This document shows, one piece after another, positions 31,786 to 43,305 of a stretch of DNA of 64,000 nt. Each line of letters starts with the position of its first letter. Within the stretch, counting starts at the first letter, position 1. Origin of the DNA: Ottelia alismoides (lineage: Eukaryota > Streptophyta > Magnoliopsida > Alismatales > Hydrocharitaceae). The position numbers were made by a program, and so were the translations under genes. The notes below the pieces were generated by a model that had not been told where the DNA came from, searched no databases, and saw only the letters and a list, made by a program, of their open reading frames with translations. The DNA is taken from assembly GCA_037367405.1 (NCBI GenBank), contig JAZKJV010010120.1, positions 62,001 to 126,000 on the forward strand, in the 5' to 3' direction.

Positions 31786-32048
31786 TACAGGTGAAGTATC
31801 ACAATGAAGGTTGGTTGGAGTGAACCTAAAAAGTTTGGGTAGAGTTGGATTTAAGTCTTGGCTAGGTTAACATCTTATAGTAAGAGGGGTAATTATGAAC
31901 CCTGTAGACCACCCCCATGGGAACGGTGAAGGGAGAGCTTTAGTCGATAGAAAAAAAGTATGACCCTTTGGGGTTTTCCTATACTTTGAAGAAGAATTAG
32001 TAAAAGATAAAAGTATAGTGATAGTTTTATTCTCTATCCAATCAAATG
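31786..32048 (+). pseudogene. rpl2: Plastid rpl2 fragment (NUPT)
   Basis: Nuclear copy of the 3' part of chloroplast rpl2 (ribosomal protein L2, exon 2). The plus strand shows the L2 signature MNPVDHPHG followed by GEGRA (about 31891-31940). Before it are an AKVGW-like block and aaagtttgggtagag, equivalent to SLGRAGSK-WLG. After it comes the plastid-specific tail (RKK, then TTTGGGG, GAAGAAG and TATAGTGAT words in the right order). Frameshifts and a TGA after RKKV show it is dead. The minus-strand open frame at 31867-32085 is only its antisense. Confidence 0.8.
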
Positions 32049-33636
32049 ATATTGAGCATGTTTTCCATTTCTTCTCCAGAAACAAGCAAGGTATTTCTTT
32101 GCATAATTGTGCTCAGTTTCATATGTGGCGATTCCATTATGATCTCTTTGTTAGCTAGGGGAAAAGTGTGCTAGAAATAGAGAGTGCATTTTATATCAAG
32201 AGAGATAATAGTTAAAGCTAGGTCCAAGCCACGCAATCATTAAATTGCTTTAATGTGACAAGGAGTTGCTAATTAGCCAAGACAAGAGAAGAAAGAGATG
32301 AGGAAGCGGAGAAAAAAGTCTACCCAAACCAAGAGGTTTCCATCATAGTTTTTGCAGAGACTTGTTAGCATGCTCAAGGAAAGAGAAGACGAATTTAGGA
32401 TGGCTATTGAACTCAGCATGTTAAGATCATGTATGCTCATCCATGGAATTGCCAACACATAATGACGATGGAAGGTAGAGAGACTCACCGCACCAAAGAA
32501 GTGAGATCAATGCAGTTTTGCTTTTGCTTATCTGAATGAGGGTTTGAGTTCTGAGACCCAAGAGTTGTGTGTGACATCTAAAAGCAATACAATCCCCGAA
32601 GATAAGCTTGCAAATGATGAGGACGAACTAATTCAAATTCAAGGCGACATGAAGGTCAACTAGAAGATGAGATTATAAGGATTAAAATTTTTTATAGAAA
32701 TTAAAATCCTCATATGGTAGAGTTGTATTTCATGCGGAATTCTTAAAATAAATTTGATTCGGATTCCACGCACTCTCAAGGTATAGTTTAAGATTGACTT
32801 GTACATATACTTCTTAGTTATTTTTCTTCTGTGGTGGTCACAGGAGATGATTAACCATTTTTCCATTATGGTTCTTCTTGCATGTGCTTATTGATGGTTG
32901 ATTGCACGTCCATTGCAGTGAAGATCTGTAGATGACTAAGTTTTTACTTCAATCAAAAGTTCCTATCTGGTACACCAAGTGATACCAAATGTGACAGTGT
33001 TCTTGTAGCATTGTTCATAAGCATGGCACCCTTATGTTAGCTTCATCTAACTATAGATTTCTGAAGCAAACTGGAATACTATCCTTGATCTCTTTTTCTG
33101 TTAAAAGAGTAGGAAAGCCAAAAAAACACTATAAAACTTTGTGTTGCTTTACAATAAGTACTAATCCACAAGCAAGCTGCATGTGTGCGCACACGAGAAT
33201 TTCTTAGATTCCCAACCTCCTTCACTTCATTGTTCCATCACATCTTGCCACTCAGAAAAGATAAAACATTACAAAGAGGAAGAACTACAAAGAGGAAGAA
33301 ACTCTACAGACAATACAACCAATTGCCTCTTTTTTTTCATTTTTCTTACTTTTTGAATAGCCAATCTTCACACACGACATAACATAATCCTACAAAACTA
33401 AACCCTCTTCCAACCAAATCATAACAAGAAATGCAAATCTCAAGGATACTTCACAGTCATCTGTGAGATCTCCTCATCCTATGTATGTGCAAAGGGATAA
33501 TACACTGGAGTTCATTCTGACCCCTCGCCGAGATGTAGACGTATGTCCTCAACATAATAAGAGTGAATTTCATCTTTTTCCGCTTGAATAAGATTCTAGT
33601 TAGTGCAATGGTACACTTCAGATCGCATGATCATCT
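32049..33636. other. Non-genic; 3' flank of the b561 gene
   Basis: No second gene seen. The part nearest 33636 (about 33400-33636) is probably the 3' untranslated region and terminator of the minus-strand cytochrome b561 gene. No clear poly(A) signal was assigned. Confidence 0.4.
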
Positions 33637-36600
33637 TCACGGTAAACGTTCAGAATGCATAATCTCTGACGGTGAAGGAGGGTCGATGGATTTCCGAGGT
33701 GATCTTGAGAACTGCTTAATTTCTAAGACAATGGATGAGAGTAGAATGAGGGAAAGGCTTACGCCATAGCCTACTTTCCAAGACTGTCCAGCATGGCCCA
33801 AGTGAATTCCAAGAACAATATTGACAGCTGCAAAGAAGAGCGCAAATCTCCCGAACCAGTGGTGGTACCAGTTCCAGTACCTCCGGTACTTTGAATCTCT
33901 ATGGGGACGCAGGAAGAATGCCAACACCTATCAAAAAAGTAACAGATTGAGCTGGGTTAGTACACAATTTGTAAAGTTGGCATGAACATTGTTCCATTTT
34001 AATTTTCATCGAGTTCTTCATCAGTCCGATAAAATCCATGACAGGTTTCTGAATGTCAACAAAATCGACCAAAACAAGCACTGATTCAGCAAATTTTCAC
34101 TTAGTCCTTACTTGGATTGAGATCATATCTGCTGCATTTTCTATCTCTGTTGAAAGTTTTTCCTAATAGTATTCCCTTAAAATCTATAACTGATTTTTAG
34201 TTAGAAATGACCAATTTTTGGACAGTTATAGAGTTGATTCAAACTAATCAAATATCTAATATATGCAGGCATGTAAACATGTGGTATAACAAACATTTCT
34301 AACAAGTGCCCAATCAGAACTGGTCCACGGTATACCAATATGATAACTATATTTTATCAAGTGTTTAGTTCAGGCAAGGACTCGATTTATTAAAGAATGT
34401 GTACTAAAAACCAAGACCAATATATATTGCAGAGTCTATATTCAACATAGTAATAGTACATAAAAATAGGATGCTAGCTTTATATATGTAATTGCTGGTA
34501 CAATTATGGCATATGAATATTTGTTCTTTACCGCAATTTCGGACTTCAGAATTTAACGTTCTTATCGTTGTAATCCTCTGTGTAAGAAGGCCTTCATTTA
34601 TACTTAAACTAACAGTGGCTACTGCTCTATTTTAAACTCTTTAATATAGAAAATGACTGTTGAAAGTGGTAAATATATTTGATTAAATGAGACATGGTGT
34701 CAGTCACAAACCTGGAAGAATGCCAAGAACCAGAACAAAGATACCGATCCCCCTGTGAGCTGGGATATCAGCATGCAACTTATCGTACAAAGATACCCCC
34801 TGCTACGACAGCTGCGAGGCCGATAATAAACCCGCAAAACTGGATGCCTATGTGGAGGTAGAACCAAAGAGGATCCCGATGCTTGCAATATCGCGCAACA
34901 AGAGCTCCTATTGGTAGAAGAACACCCCACCCAACTATGGCCAATGCTCCATGATTTCTCTTTAACGTGTAAGGGTATGAAGATGGAGTTAAAGTCCCTG
35001 CAAAAAAATGGATCTTAAGACAAAACTTAAACGATAAATTGTGTCTTGTGATCAGGTCATTTGAATGCCTAAGGTGGTTCAATTTACTTGAAGGTAATTT
35101 GTAAAGGTTGACACTTGACACTACTATATCTCCATGGAAGCTCAAAATATCATGATTTTAGATTCTGTACTTAAAGAAACTGCCTTAAAAAGGCTCCCTA
35201 AATATACGATCTTCTCGTAATCTCACTTCAGAACATGTTAAGTTTTCAGATTCCATAGAAAAATGAATTCCATGATCCAACATCTATAATGAACTAAATT
35301 GAGAATCCATCTCTCATGAAGAACTAATCTGTAAGTCACTTTAGAAAACGCCCTCAGATTTTTTTAATAATCTAGCCCACTTTTTGTTTTCACAAAAACC
35401 GTATCTTGTATGATCATGTAGTGAAAGAAGAACGAGCAAATGGAAAAAACTAAGAACAATTCAGCTATGGAATCAACAAAGAAAAGCCAGGCTTGTTATA
35501 AGTTAGAAACTTTCTGATTTGAAATTAACAATGAAAGGTCAATCTTGTCGCAAAAACTCAGTAGACTTCATCTCAGGAATCAACAAGGAGAGAATTCGTG
35601 TTATAACCTGCATTGAAATCAAAGTAAATGGCTGTCCTGTCCTCGTGTTTCTTCAGCACAGAATTGATGGGAGCTACAGAAGAGTGGGCAAACAGCAACC
35701 AGTGGTGCGAAACCGGAGCTTGAAACCGCACTTGGAACGACAAGAAGAGGTTGGGGCCATGGACAACGACGGATCGGACGGCATTTGTAATATTCAAATT
35801 ACCCTTCTTCACTTTGACTTTATAACTCATCTGACCACCCAAGTAATACTGCCTAATATGCGGCTTCTTGTCTCTACCTATCCACCCAACCATCGCGCTC
35901 GATCCGACCATCATGCCATCGTCGGAGAAGGCCATCCCAACCCATCCCGACGTGTAGAGAGTTGACAGCACAACGGTCAAGACATTGTCCTCACTTTGGG
36001 AGTACTGCATTCAGATGCACTACAAGAATCAAGCAAAGATTCCACATATTCCACGAAGAACAAAGATGAACAATGAACAGTTTTTACAAGTGTATGTCTA
36101 GATTGACACTTCAGCAACTCTTTATTCAAATTTGGTGCAAAAAAAGTCAATCTTAAACCCTATAAACGCAGGAAATTATCATGGCTCTGTGAGTACATAA
36201 ACGGCATATTTCTAGCAATTAGCTCTGATATAATATCTTAACAATTCTAGCATTACCAATTTCGGATTTTCTTTAGAAAAACATTAATGAAGTGCATATA
36301 AACTAACCCGTACACATATTAAAGAACCCACATTAATGATGGCTTATCTAAGAAATATGCATTTAGTTCCCACCAATGTGTAATTTCCAATTTTCCACAC
36401 AAAGATTTACCTACCAAACTGCACTCCTATCCAGAAACATTGCCAGTTGAGGAAGGCTTGCAAAAAAAAGTTCAGATCCAAGTAGCAGACATTACCCTCA
36501 TGATGAAATTGTTCCACACGGGCACGCACGCGAAGGCCGTCTCGTTGAACGGCGAAGGGAGGACCCCGGTGGGATCGGAATCACATGCGGCCGACTGCGC

Positions 36601-36657
36601 ATTGGCCACGGGTGCGAGCACGGTGAGGAGGAGGAGGAGGAAGGGGTGGAGATCCAT
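33637..36657 (-). CDS. Cytochrome b561 and DOMON domain-containing protein
   Basis: Four exons on the minus strand: 36657-36496, 36004-35608, 34997-34712 and 33927-33637, all with GT-AG borders. Exon 1 encodes a signal peptide (MDLHPFLLLLLTVLAPVANA) and the start of DOMON. Exon 2 is the DOMON domain (GWVGMAFSDDG, MVGWIG, YYLGG, WLLFAHSS, IYFDF). Exons 3 and 4 encode the b561 membrane domain (GWGVLLPIGALVARY, WFYLHIGIQ, YWNWYHHWFGR). Histidines in RNHG, YLHI, AHRG and YHHW are the likely haem ligands. Such proteins pass electrons across the plasma membrane from ascorbate. Exon 3 has two +1 offsets, in the C5 run at 34796-34800 and the GG at 34714-34715. Removing them would give about 384 residues, normal length. 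Either this is a new pseudogene or the assembly is wrong here. Confidence 0.88.
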
Positions 36658-37558
36658 GGTGGGAGGGAATTGGGATTGAAGTGAGGAGTGGAGAGATCTG
36701 AAGAGGGGGAGTGTGGGTGAAGAGTCCCCCTCGTAAGGGTGAGCTGTAGCTGTTTGACAGTTGTTGTGGAACTATCCTTTGCCACTCTGGTGTTCCCATT
36801 ACCATCTTTCTCTCTCTCCTCCCACCTTCTCTCTCTCTAGCATTTTGTGTTTTTTTTTGCTAATTTATGAAAAAATCCCTAAACTTTGGTTACGTTTACG
36901 ATTTGTGTTCAAAATATTCTAAATATTTAAAGCATGTTTAATACGCATATTATTGAGTATTTATGTAGTTTTCGACATTCTCACTGTTAGTACCATAATG
37001 AATTAGATGTTACAACCGAATTACAACCAAAGATTAAACGTCTTAATTTTGATTTTCATTTTGGAAAAATTGCAGTAAAAAATATAAATCGCTGTTAAAG
37101 AAAAGAAGTCGTACAACTAAGGGGATACCGACCTCCTTTTTGTTTTTCCGTTCTAAGAAAAGTTGGGGACCAAAATGTTAAGGTTCTATGGGCAAGGAGG
37201 CTGTCTGTAAGTTACCCACATTATACGTCTTTTCCCGTTTCCGCTGCGCCAAAGAGGGGAATGGGAATATGGTATGACGTTGCTGTCGGATTTTGTTGAC
37301 CGAAATTCTGTGTTTGTGCATATATTACATCTGCAACCTCCAATTCTTCCTAATTGCAAATAACTCTGCTAATTTAAATTGTTTGCACAAGTGCCCCTTA
37401 GCTTGATACTGTCAGAAAATCATGCTTTCTTAAATTTTTGATTCGTTTTTAAAATCGGGGTGCGCTTTCTTCGTTTCAAGAGCTTCGGGATTTTTGACAC
37501 CCCAGAAGAAATCACAATTAACTTAAGGGTGTAATTTAACGTAGTCGATGTTTGCATC
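36658..37558. other. Upstream region of the b561 gene
   Basis: Contains the 5' leader of the minus-strand gene (36658 to about 36790) and a CT/GA-rich tract (36806-36840; GA-rich on the gene's strand) of a kind common near plant promoters. Further out is AT-rich and no gene is seen. Confidence 0.45.
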
Positions 37559-37988
37559 TAGTGTTCAGAAAAACGACCGACTAAGTCGCATACTCGGCCG
37601 CATACTCGTACTCGGTAGCCTTGTCGCTCCGAGTATGATGAAACGATCATGTATGCGGGTTGACCCGCATACTCGGCCGAGTATAACCCCTATGCGGTCG
37701 CATACTTGGCCGCTTTTCTGATAGAACTTTTTTTATTTAATCTAAAGCCAAATAACCCCACCCGCATAACCGCATACTCCCCGCATAAAACCGCATACTC
37801 CCCACATAAAACCACATACTCCCCGCATACTCTCCCGACTGAGGATATTATCATAATATTAAATATTTATTTATATTTTTAATAATAAAAAATACCAAAC
37901 CGCATAAAATTGTATACTCCCCGCATACCGCATACTCTCTATGCAGTGACCCCTCCGACTGAATATCGCATAGCGCCTTCCTGAATAT
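37559..37988. mobile_element. MULE-like element with GCATACTC repeats
   Basis: A 430-bp block bounded by a perfect 10-bp direct repeat TGTTTGCATC (37549-37558 and 37989-37998), in the 9-11-bp range of Mutator-like duplications. The ends are roughly inverted (agtgttcagaaaaacg against attcaggaaggcg). The inside holds about fifteen copies of CCGCATACTC-type words. No coding capacity. The class is tentative because the terminal inverted repeats are weak. Confidence 0.55.
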
Positions 37989-38352
37989 TGTTTGCATCAG
38001 GGGCTACATATACACAATTAACATGAAACACTGGGAGATTTGTGCGGTTTGTTACAGATTAGCCATGTAAAGGCACCTGATATTATATAAGGTCATATAT
38101 AGTGTCGGCAATGGGGTCTTAGTGGGGTCGACTGCGTGCGTTGGTCTGTTTTCGGTGTCGGTGGCCGCGCCCAAAGAAAACGATGTGGTTGACCAGACTG
38201 CCCGTTCCCAGATAATCGGATCCGTCCTATTCTATCTTTCTTTCATCTTTTACTAACTCGTGACAATTAACGGTAACTAATGCAGCACATGTCCGTGTAA
38301 ATACCTTTATAACTTGATCAGGAATAACCAAAGTTTACGCGTTCATATTTAA

Positions 38353-38640
38353 TAGAGTAAATTATACAAAAGTACCTCGGATATGTATTCGATTCCAATG
38401 TCATACATGAATTTTAAAAGATAGCAATGTAGTACCCGAACTTTAAGATTTAGATTAAAGCGGTCCTTATCTATTGAAACTTAGTTAGATCGTTTTGTCG
38501 TTCTAACCTTAAATCACAATAGCTCAAAATCACATTGAGGCAAATATTAAAGATTTAATACCATCGTATTCCCTTTTAAAGTGCATCTGTGTCATTGAAA
38601 TCGAGTGTATACTTAACGAACTTTTGTTTAATTTACTCTA
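38353..38640. mobile_element. MITE (288 bp)
   Basis: Long imperfect terminal inverted repeats (tagagtaaattatacaaaag at the left; the right end is the complement of tagagtaaattaaacaaaag). Similarity continues inward for about 50 bp. The flanking 5-bp repeat TTTAA is at 38348-38352 and 38641-38645. No coding. Confidence 0.82.
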
Positions 38641-38645
38641 TTTAA

Positions 38646-39299
38646 TATATAGATCCGTGATACTAAAGAACAGTGGAAAGATATCTAGCAGGGTAATAAG
38701 AGTGCTAAATAAACTTGTATAAACTCCTTTAAGCATCTTTAAATCATTCACACTGATTCATGCATTAGATATAAATGATATGCATTAATTTATTAGTGCT
38801 AAATATCGATTAGAGCTTGTTTACCAGATTGAATGTGAAACATAGTATCTTATTAAAACATTTAAAAACAATCATAAACAAATCAATCATCCAAGTCCCA
38901 ATAAAATCACATCACAATAAACAACAAATCCATTATCCAAACACTAAAATAAACAAATAGCTCGACTTACCGTTCTGCCTACTTTACCTCTACATGCAAA
39001 CGCATCCCAATTGTGTCCAAACCATATAGCTCGGCATTAAAGATCGATCGGATTAAAATTTTTTATATACATATCTCTGAGCAGTTGCACCACCTCCCAA
39101 GGTAAAAGACATGTCATATAACATCAATTACTTCGATAGTTTTCTATTTGACTAATTCAACTTCTATTGCTATGTATTTTTAGAACCAACTGATATTTAC
39201 TGTACTCGAGTCTAAGAAAAATGGCTCCCTTGTATGATTTGTGAGTAGATAAATTGTGCGACAAACCTACAACTATGGTGTTCAAAACTCTCAAGAACT
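38646..39299. other. Non-genic
   Basis: AT-rich, no gene or clear element seen. Confidence 0.45.
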
Positions 39300-39315
39300 T
39301 TTTAGTACAATGAGA

Positions 39316-40106
39316 CTAAGAAAGGGTGATACCCTTAATTGTTCTAATCAGCTCAAGCCTTGAGATCATATCAATAACTCCTATATCCTTCGTAGCAGAC
39401 CAACTACGCAAGAACTCATTTATTTCGTTGATTATTCTTATGTCGGTTCCTAATAATATAATGTCATCAACATATAGGCATGAGAGAATATGCATATTAT
39501 ATTTCAACAGAAAATAGACATACACTTATTGAATTCATTAATGCTAATGTCGTAAGATTGAATTGTCTTGTAAAACTTCTCATATCATTGTTTTGAAACT
39601 TATTTTAGTCCATGCAATGATTCTAAAAGCTAGCATATTTATCTTTCTAAATCCCTGTCAAGTTGATCCATATGGATCTATATCTCAAGATTATCATGTA
39701 AGAAAGCACTCTTCATATTCATTTGATGGATGATGAAATCATAAATAGGTGCTAATAAAGTAAATGTCTAGGTTGTATCGATCAAGTAACATGAGAGTGA
39801 GTATCAAAATAACCGATTGATACATGTTCATAGTTGAAATTCTTGCAAACCGTCTAGCCTTGTACTTGTTTTTAGTGATCATTCGCATCGAACATTTTCC
39901 ATAAATCCCCACTTTGACCCAATAGTAGAACCTAGCATGGGTAGGAGTAGAATGACCTATTTACATGTATCATTTGTAATGATCAAAGCAAATTTCACCT
40001 TTTGTGGCTTTCTTCCAACATTTAATTTCATCTTCTTAGGTGGAAGGGGCATCTTTAATTTGATAAGCAATAAAGTCATTCCTCAACTCATTATTAATCA
40101 TTGGCC
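39316..40106 (-). pseudogene. Copia RT remnant
   Basis: Degenerate Copia pol on the minus strand, of a different lineage from Copia A-D. In order: ELRNDFIAYQIKD and WKKATKGEI (pre-RT, about 40000-40085), NKYKARRFAR (about 39855), HQMNMKSAFLHDNL (RT catalytic lead, about 39690-39735), and YVDDIILLGTD (39445-39480). LELIRTIKGITLS ends it near 39316. Frameshifts and stops throughout. It abuts the left LTR of the gypsy element. Confidence 0.75.
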
Positions 40107-40659
40107 TGACATCCCACCCCTCCAACAATAGGGACTAATGAGACAAGGGCATCGGACATACGGTCCGACTGACCCACGATCTTTAATACTCAACAAATTA
40201 TCTCATACACATTATATTAACATTTGAAATATATAACAATAGAAGAATAGTATTCTCATTATCATACTCATTATTAATCCAATCAATAAATTGAGATACA
40301 CAATTATAATTATACAATGGATAGCAAAAGCTCTGAGGTATCTCACTACATTATCTCTCAAAGAAAATAAAAATATGCTATAGTAAAAGAAAGAAATAAA
40401 GACTATCCTTACTTTGTTTTGTGCAAATACATTTACAAAAGCTCTACCTTGGTAGGGTCAACTTCCACATCCACTCTTGAAATCACATGATCAAGAAAAG
40501 TCACTTTCGAAAGTCAAGACTCACAATTTTTTGTACTTCGCATACGACTAGTGCTCTATAAATATCTAGAGAATGATAAGAACATGTCGCTCATTCTCTT
40601 ACTCATTATGAGAGTAGGTCAACCCATCATTAATGAACGCTACCACAAATTGGTCTAGA

Positions 40660-41400
40660 TATGAGTGAAAAGTCTGCAACAGGTGCATTCATATGTACGA
40701 ATGGCATGACTCACAATGGTCATAGCTTGTACAAAATGCAGACTTCATCACATATGTGTCCTTGATTCTTGACATGTAGTATCCAAAATGTAGATCGATC
40801 TTAGAGAACAGCATCACACCAGCATGCAATTGATCAAAAAGACCATCTATCCGTACAAGTTGGTAACGGTTCTTGATTGTTCGATTATGTAGTCTATAAT
40901 CGATGTAAAATCACATAGAACTATCCTCTGTATTTACAAAGAGAACGGTTGCTCTCCAAGGTGATGTACCAGGATAGACAAATCCTTTCTCTAACAACCC
41001 TTGCAACTGCACTTTGAGCTCCATGTGCTTGGAAAATGCTATTCGGTATAAAGGTATGGAGATCAACTTTTTGTCAGGTACCATGTGATCTCAATTACAA
41101 TTCCCTATTCGATGGAAGTCCAGGCAACTCATTTTGGAATACATCTAGAAATTTATGTAAATCCCGATATCCTCCATAACTAGACATGTGACTCAACAAC
41201 ATAGGTTAGGAAACCTATAAATCCATGACTAAGAAAAAATGTACCCTCAAAGTGGAAATATACAATACCTCATTATTTGTATAGTGCCCATCGGTTGGGA
41301 AATCATTATCTTCTTAAAACAATCTAGGCAGGCTTGATGTCTCTCGAGCTAATCCATTCCTAAAATGACATTAGAATCTTCGAACTTGATTATTAACAGA
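40660..41400 (-). pseudogene. Gypsy protease linker and RT remnant
   Basis: NVILGMD-LERHQACLDCFKK (about 41305-41375) is the post-protease segment. ELKVQLQGLLEKGFVYPG (about 40965-41025), the RIDGLFDQL block and [11 protein letters not shown] (about 40775-40860) are RT. The catalytic YxDD and everything after are not found before the 3' LTR. Confidence 0.7.
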
Positions 41401-41785
41401 AATGTGGACATTTGATGCCCACCAGGTCTGCACCACTATATCCTCAATATCCTGATGTACTATGGATAATTGTTCCATGGATGTTTAATATAGTAAGGAG
41501 ATGGTATACTCATTGGTGGTTTATCTTTTGTGGGCAATAGTTGTGGTGGCTCCTTAATCAAATGAGGCATGTAAGGATAAACCACGCACTAAAATCATAC
41601 ATTGAACTACGACCCATAGGCATAAGTCTTCTCATGTGTGATGACATTCAGTTGTTTGCAGCGTTGTAAGTCGATAATGGTGGGGATGCTGAAAACGTCG
41701 GTGTCCACAAAGAAAAGATGATTCTTGTGACTGGCTAAACAAACCGTCGGTTGAACACTCTGTTGGGGGTCTCTAAGTCGCTAGC

Positions 41786-42640
41786 ATACAAGGGCATTGT
41801 GCATTAAAGTGGCCCAGTTGCTTGTAGTGGAAGCATAGGAGGTCCAGATATATGAGTTTGTTGGGAGGACAAGAAGAAGTGGCACCTGAACTCACGAAAC
41901 CATGCCATATGGTATTTGTGGGGGGGCAAATTTGCTAGTTGTGCAAGTTGTTACTGGCTGGAAGCACCAGTACTCTTTGCGAGATTGGTGGAAATCTCGA
42001 CGATAGACCTCTCATACTAACAAGGATGTAAGGAATAGACCCCCTATGCTCTATTCTGAGCAGACTCCATCTTGGTGACTACAGTTGATGTCTCCTTGAT
42101 GGAGTTGAATGGCAAAAGGAAAATCTTCTCATGTATTTCATCATACAATCCACAGATGAATTGCAAGTTCTTAATGGGTAGGCTGGGTGCTTGGTGAATA
42201 TTGAGATAGCTCAGTGTATAGGTTTAAATAGTCATTGTTTCTCATCAACCTTTCTTCGGCTCATCGAATTATCTAGGCCACTCCTTTATCCAATAGTCAC
42301 GATACAACTGATTATGGAACTCATCCACAAAAGCATCCCATATAATAGGCTCCTTTAGATGCTACCAGATAGCATACCACCAATGCTCGGTGTAATCATC
42401 TATTGAGAACTCCATAAAAGTAAGACAAGACTCCTAGGATGCATGTATCATCCTCAATACCTTTAATACATGGTCCATCTACTGTTCGACTTCATCGAGC
42501 ATATCCGTTCCAAAGAACGGAGGTGCCTTTGCCCTCCAAAATGCTGCATAAGTTGTCTGGTGCTTCTGAAGAGCCTCCAAATTCTTACATCCTTTTGGTT
42601 GCAGAGACATCAAAAGATGTTAGATGTCCTTCCCCCGTGA
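41786..42640 (-). pseudogene. Gypsy gag remnant
   Basis: The minus strand shows WDAFVDEFHNQLYRDYWIKE, FDEPKKG and LSYLNIHQAPSLPIKNLQFICGLYDEI (about 42130-42345), the retrotransposon Gag core pattern. A zinc knuckle near 41790-41836 reads C-F-H-Y-X4-H-X4-C, the second cysteine being replaced by tyrosine. Stops are scattered. Confidence 0.68.
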
Positions 42641-43305
42641 GAGGGAGGTAGGAAGAGTCATCATGATGGTTGCTCAATAGCTTCTTGACACTACTACATG
42701 TCCTCATAGTGCAACAACTATTGTGTCACAAGGTTCAACATGAAGCAGCATAATTTTGTAATAAATACATCAATATAATACTTCCATATTTTGAGAAAGA
42801 TTGAATATATTGAATTTAATGTTTGAATCGTTATCCTTGAAACTCGTGTTAGAGTCGAAGAACTTCAACAATATTCCTTTTTGAGCCCTCGAATAATCTA
42901 ATGTACAAAAGAAGGAATAGAGTATCAGGATTTGGTACCATGACACAACACTCTTTCAACTACCGAGATCGACCGGATAGGAGCATCGGACCTACAATCC
43001 AACTTTCACATGATCGTTGCTACTCGACAAATCATCTCATGTACATTAGATTAACATTCAAAATATTTGACAATATGAGAGCATATAATATGTAATGGAA
43101 ACTACAACATTAACATTAAATATAATCATGTCACTCCATGCCCATAAATTTAGATACATAAGTATAACAGTAGAATGTAATGAAAAAAACTCTCAAACTC
43201 TCTCATTATAGTGTATCTCAAAGAAAATAGAAAACATGCTGGAAGTAAAAAAACTACTCAAAAAACTATACACACCCTATCAGGTACAAATGTAACTATC
43301 GAAGC

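Larger units (their letters stand above)
40107..43305 (-). mobile_element. Decayed, internally deleted Ty3/gypsy element
   Basis: Two related flanking blocks (about 40107-40440 and 42941-43305) share tgaca at the left edge, then catcgga, ctcaacaaattatctcat-type and tctcaaagaaaata words; they are old LTRs. A PBS-like TGGTACCAAATCC lies on the minus strand at 42928-42940. Between them, minus-strand gag, protease linker and RT are recognisable. RT ends almost at the 3' LTR: RNase H and integrase are missing. LTR borders are approximate. Confidence 0.72.

Noticed and set aside
31867..32085. Minus-strand 72-codon frame ([19 protein letters not shown])
   Set aside because: It is the antisense of the plastid rpl2 fragment, a known source of false gene calls.
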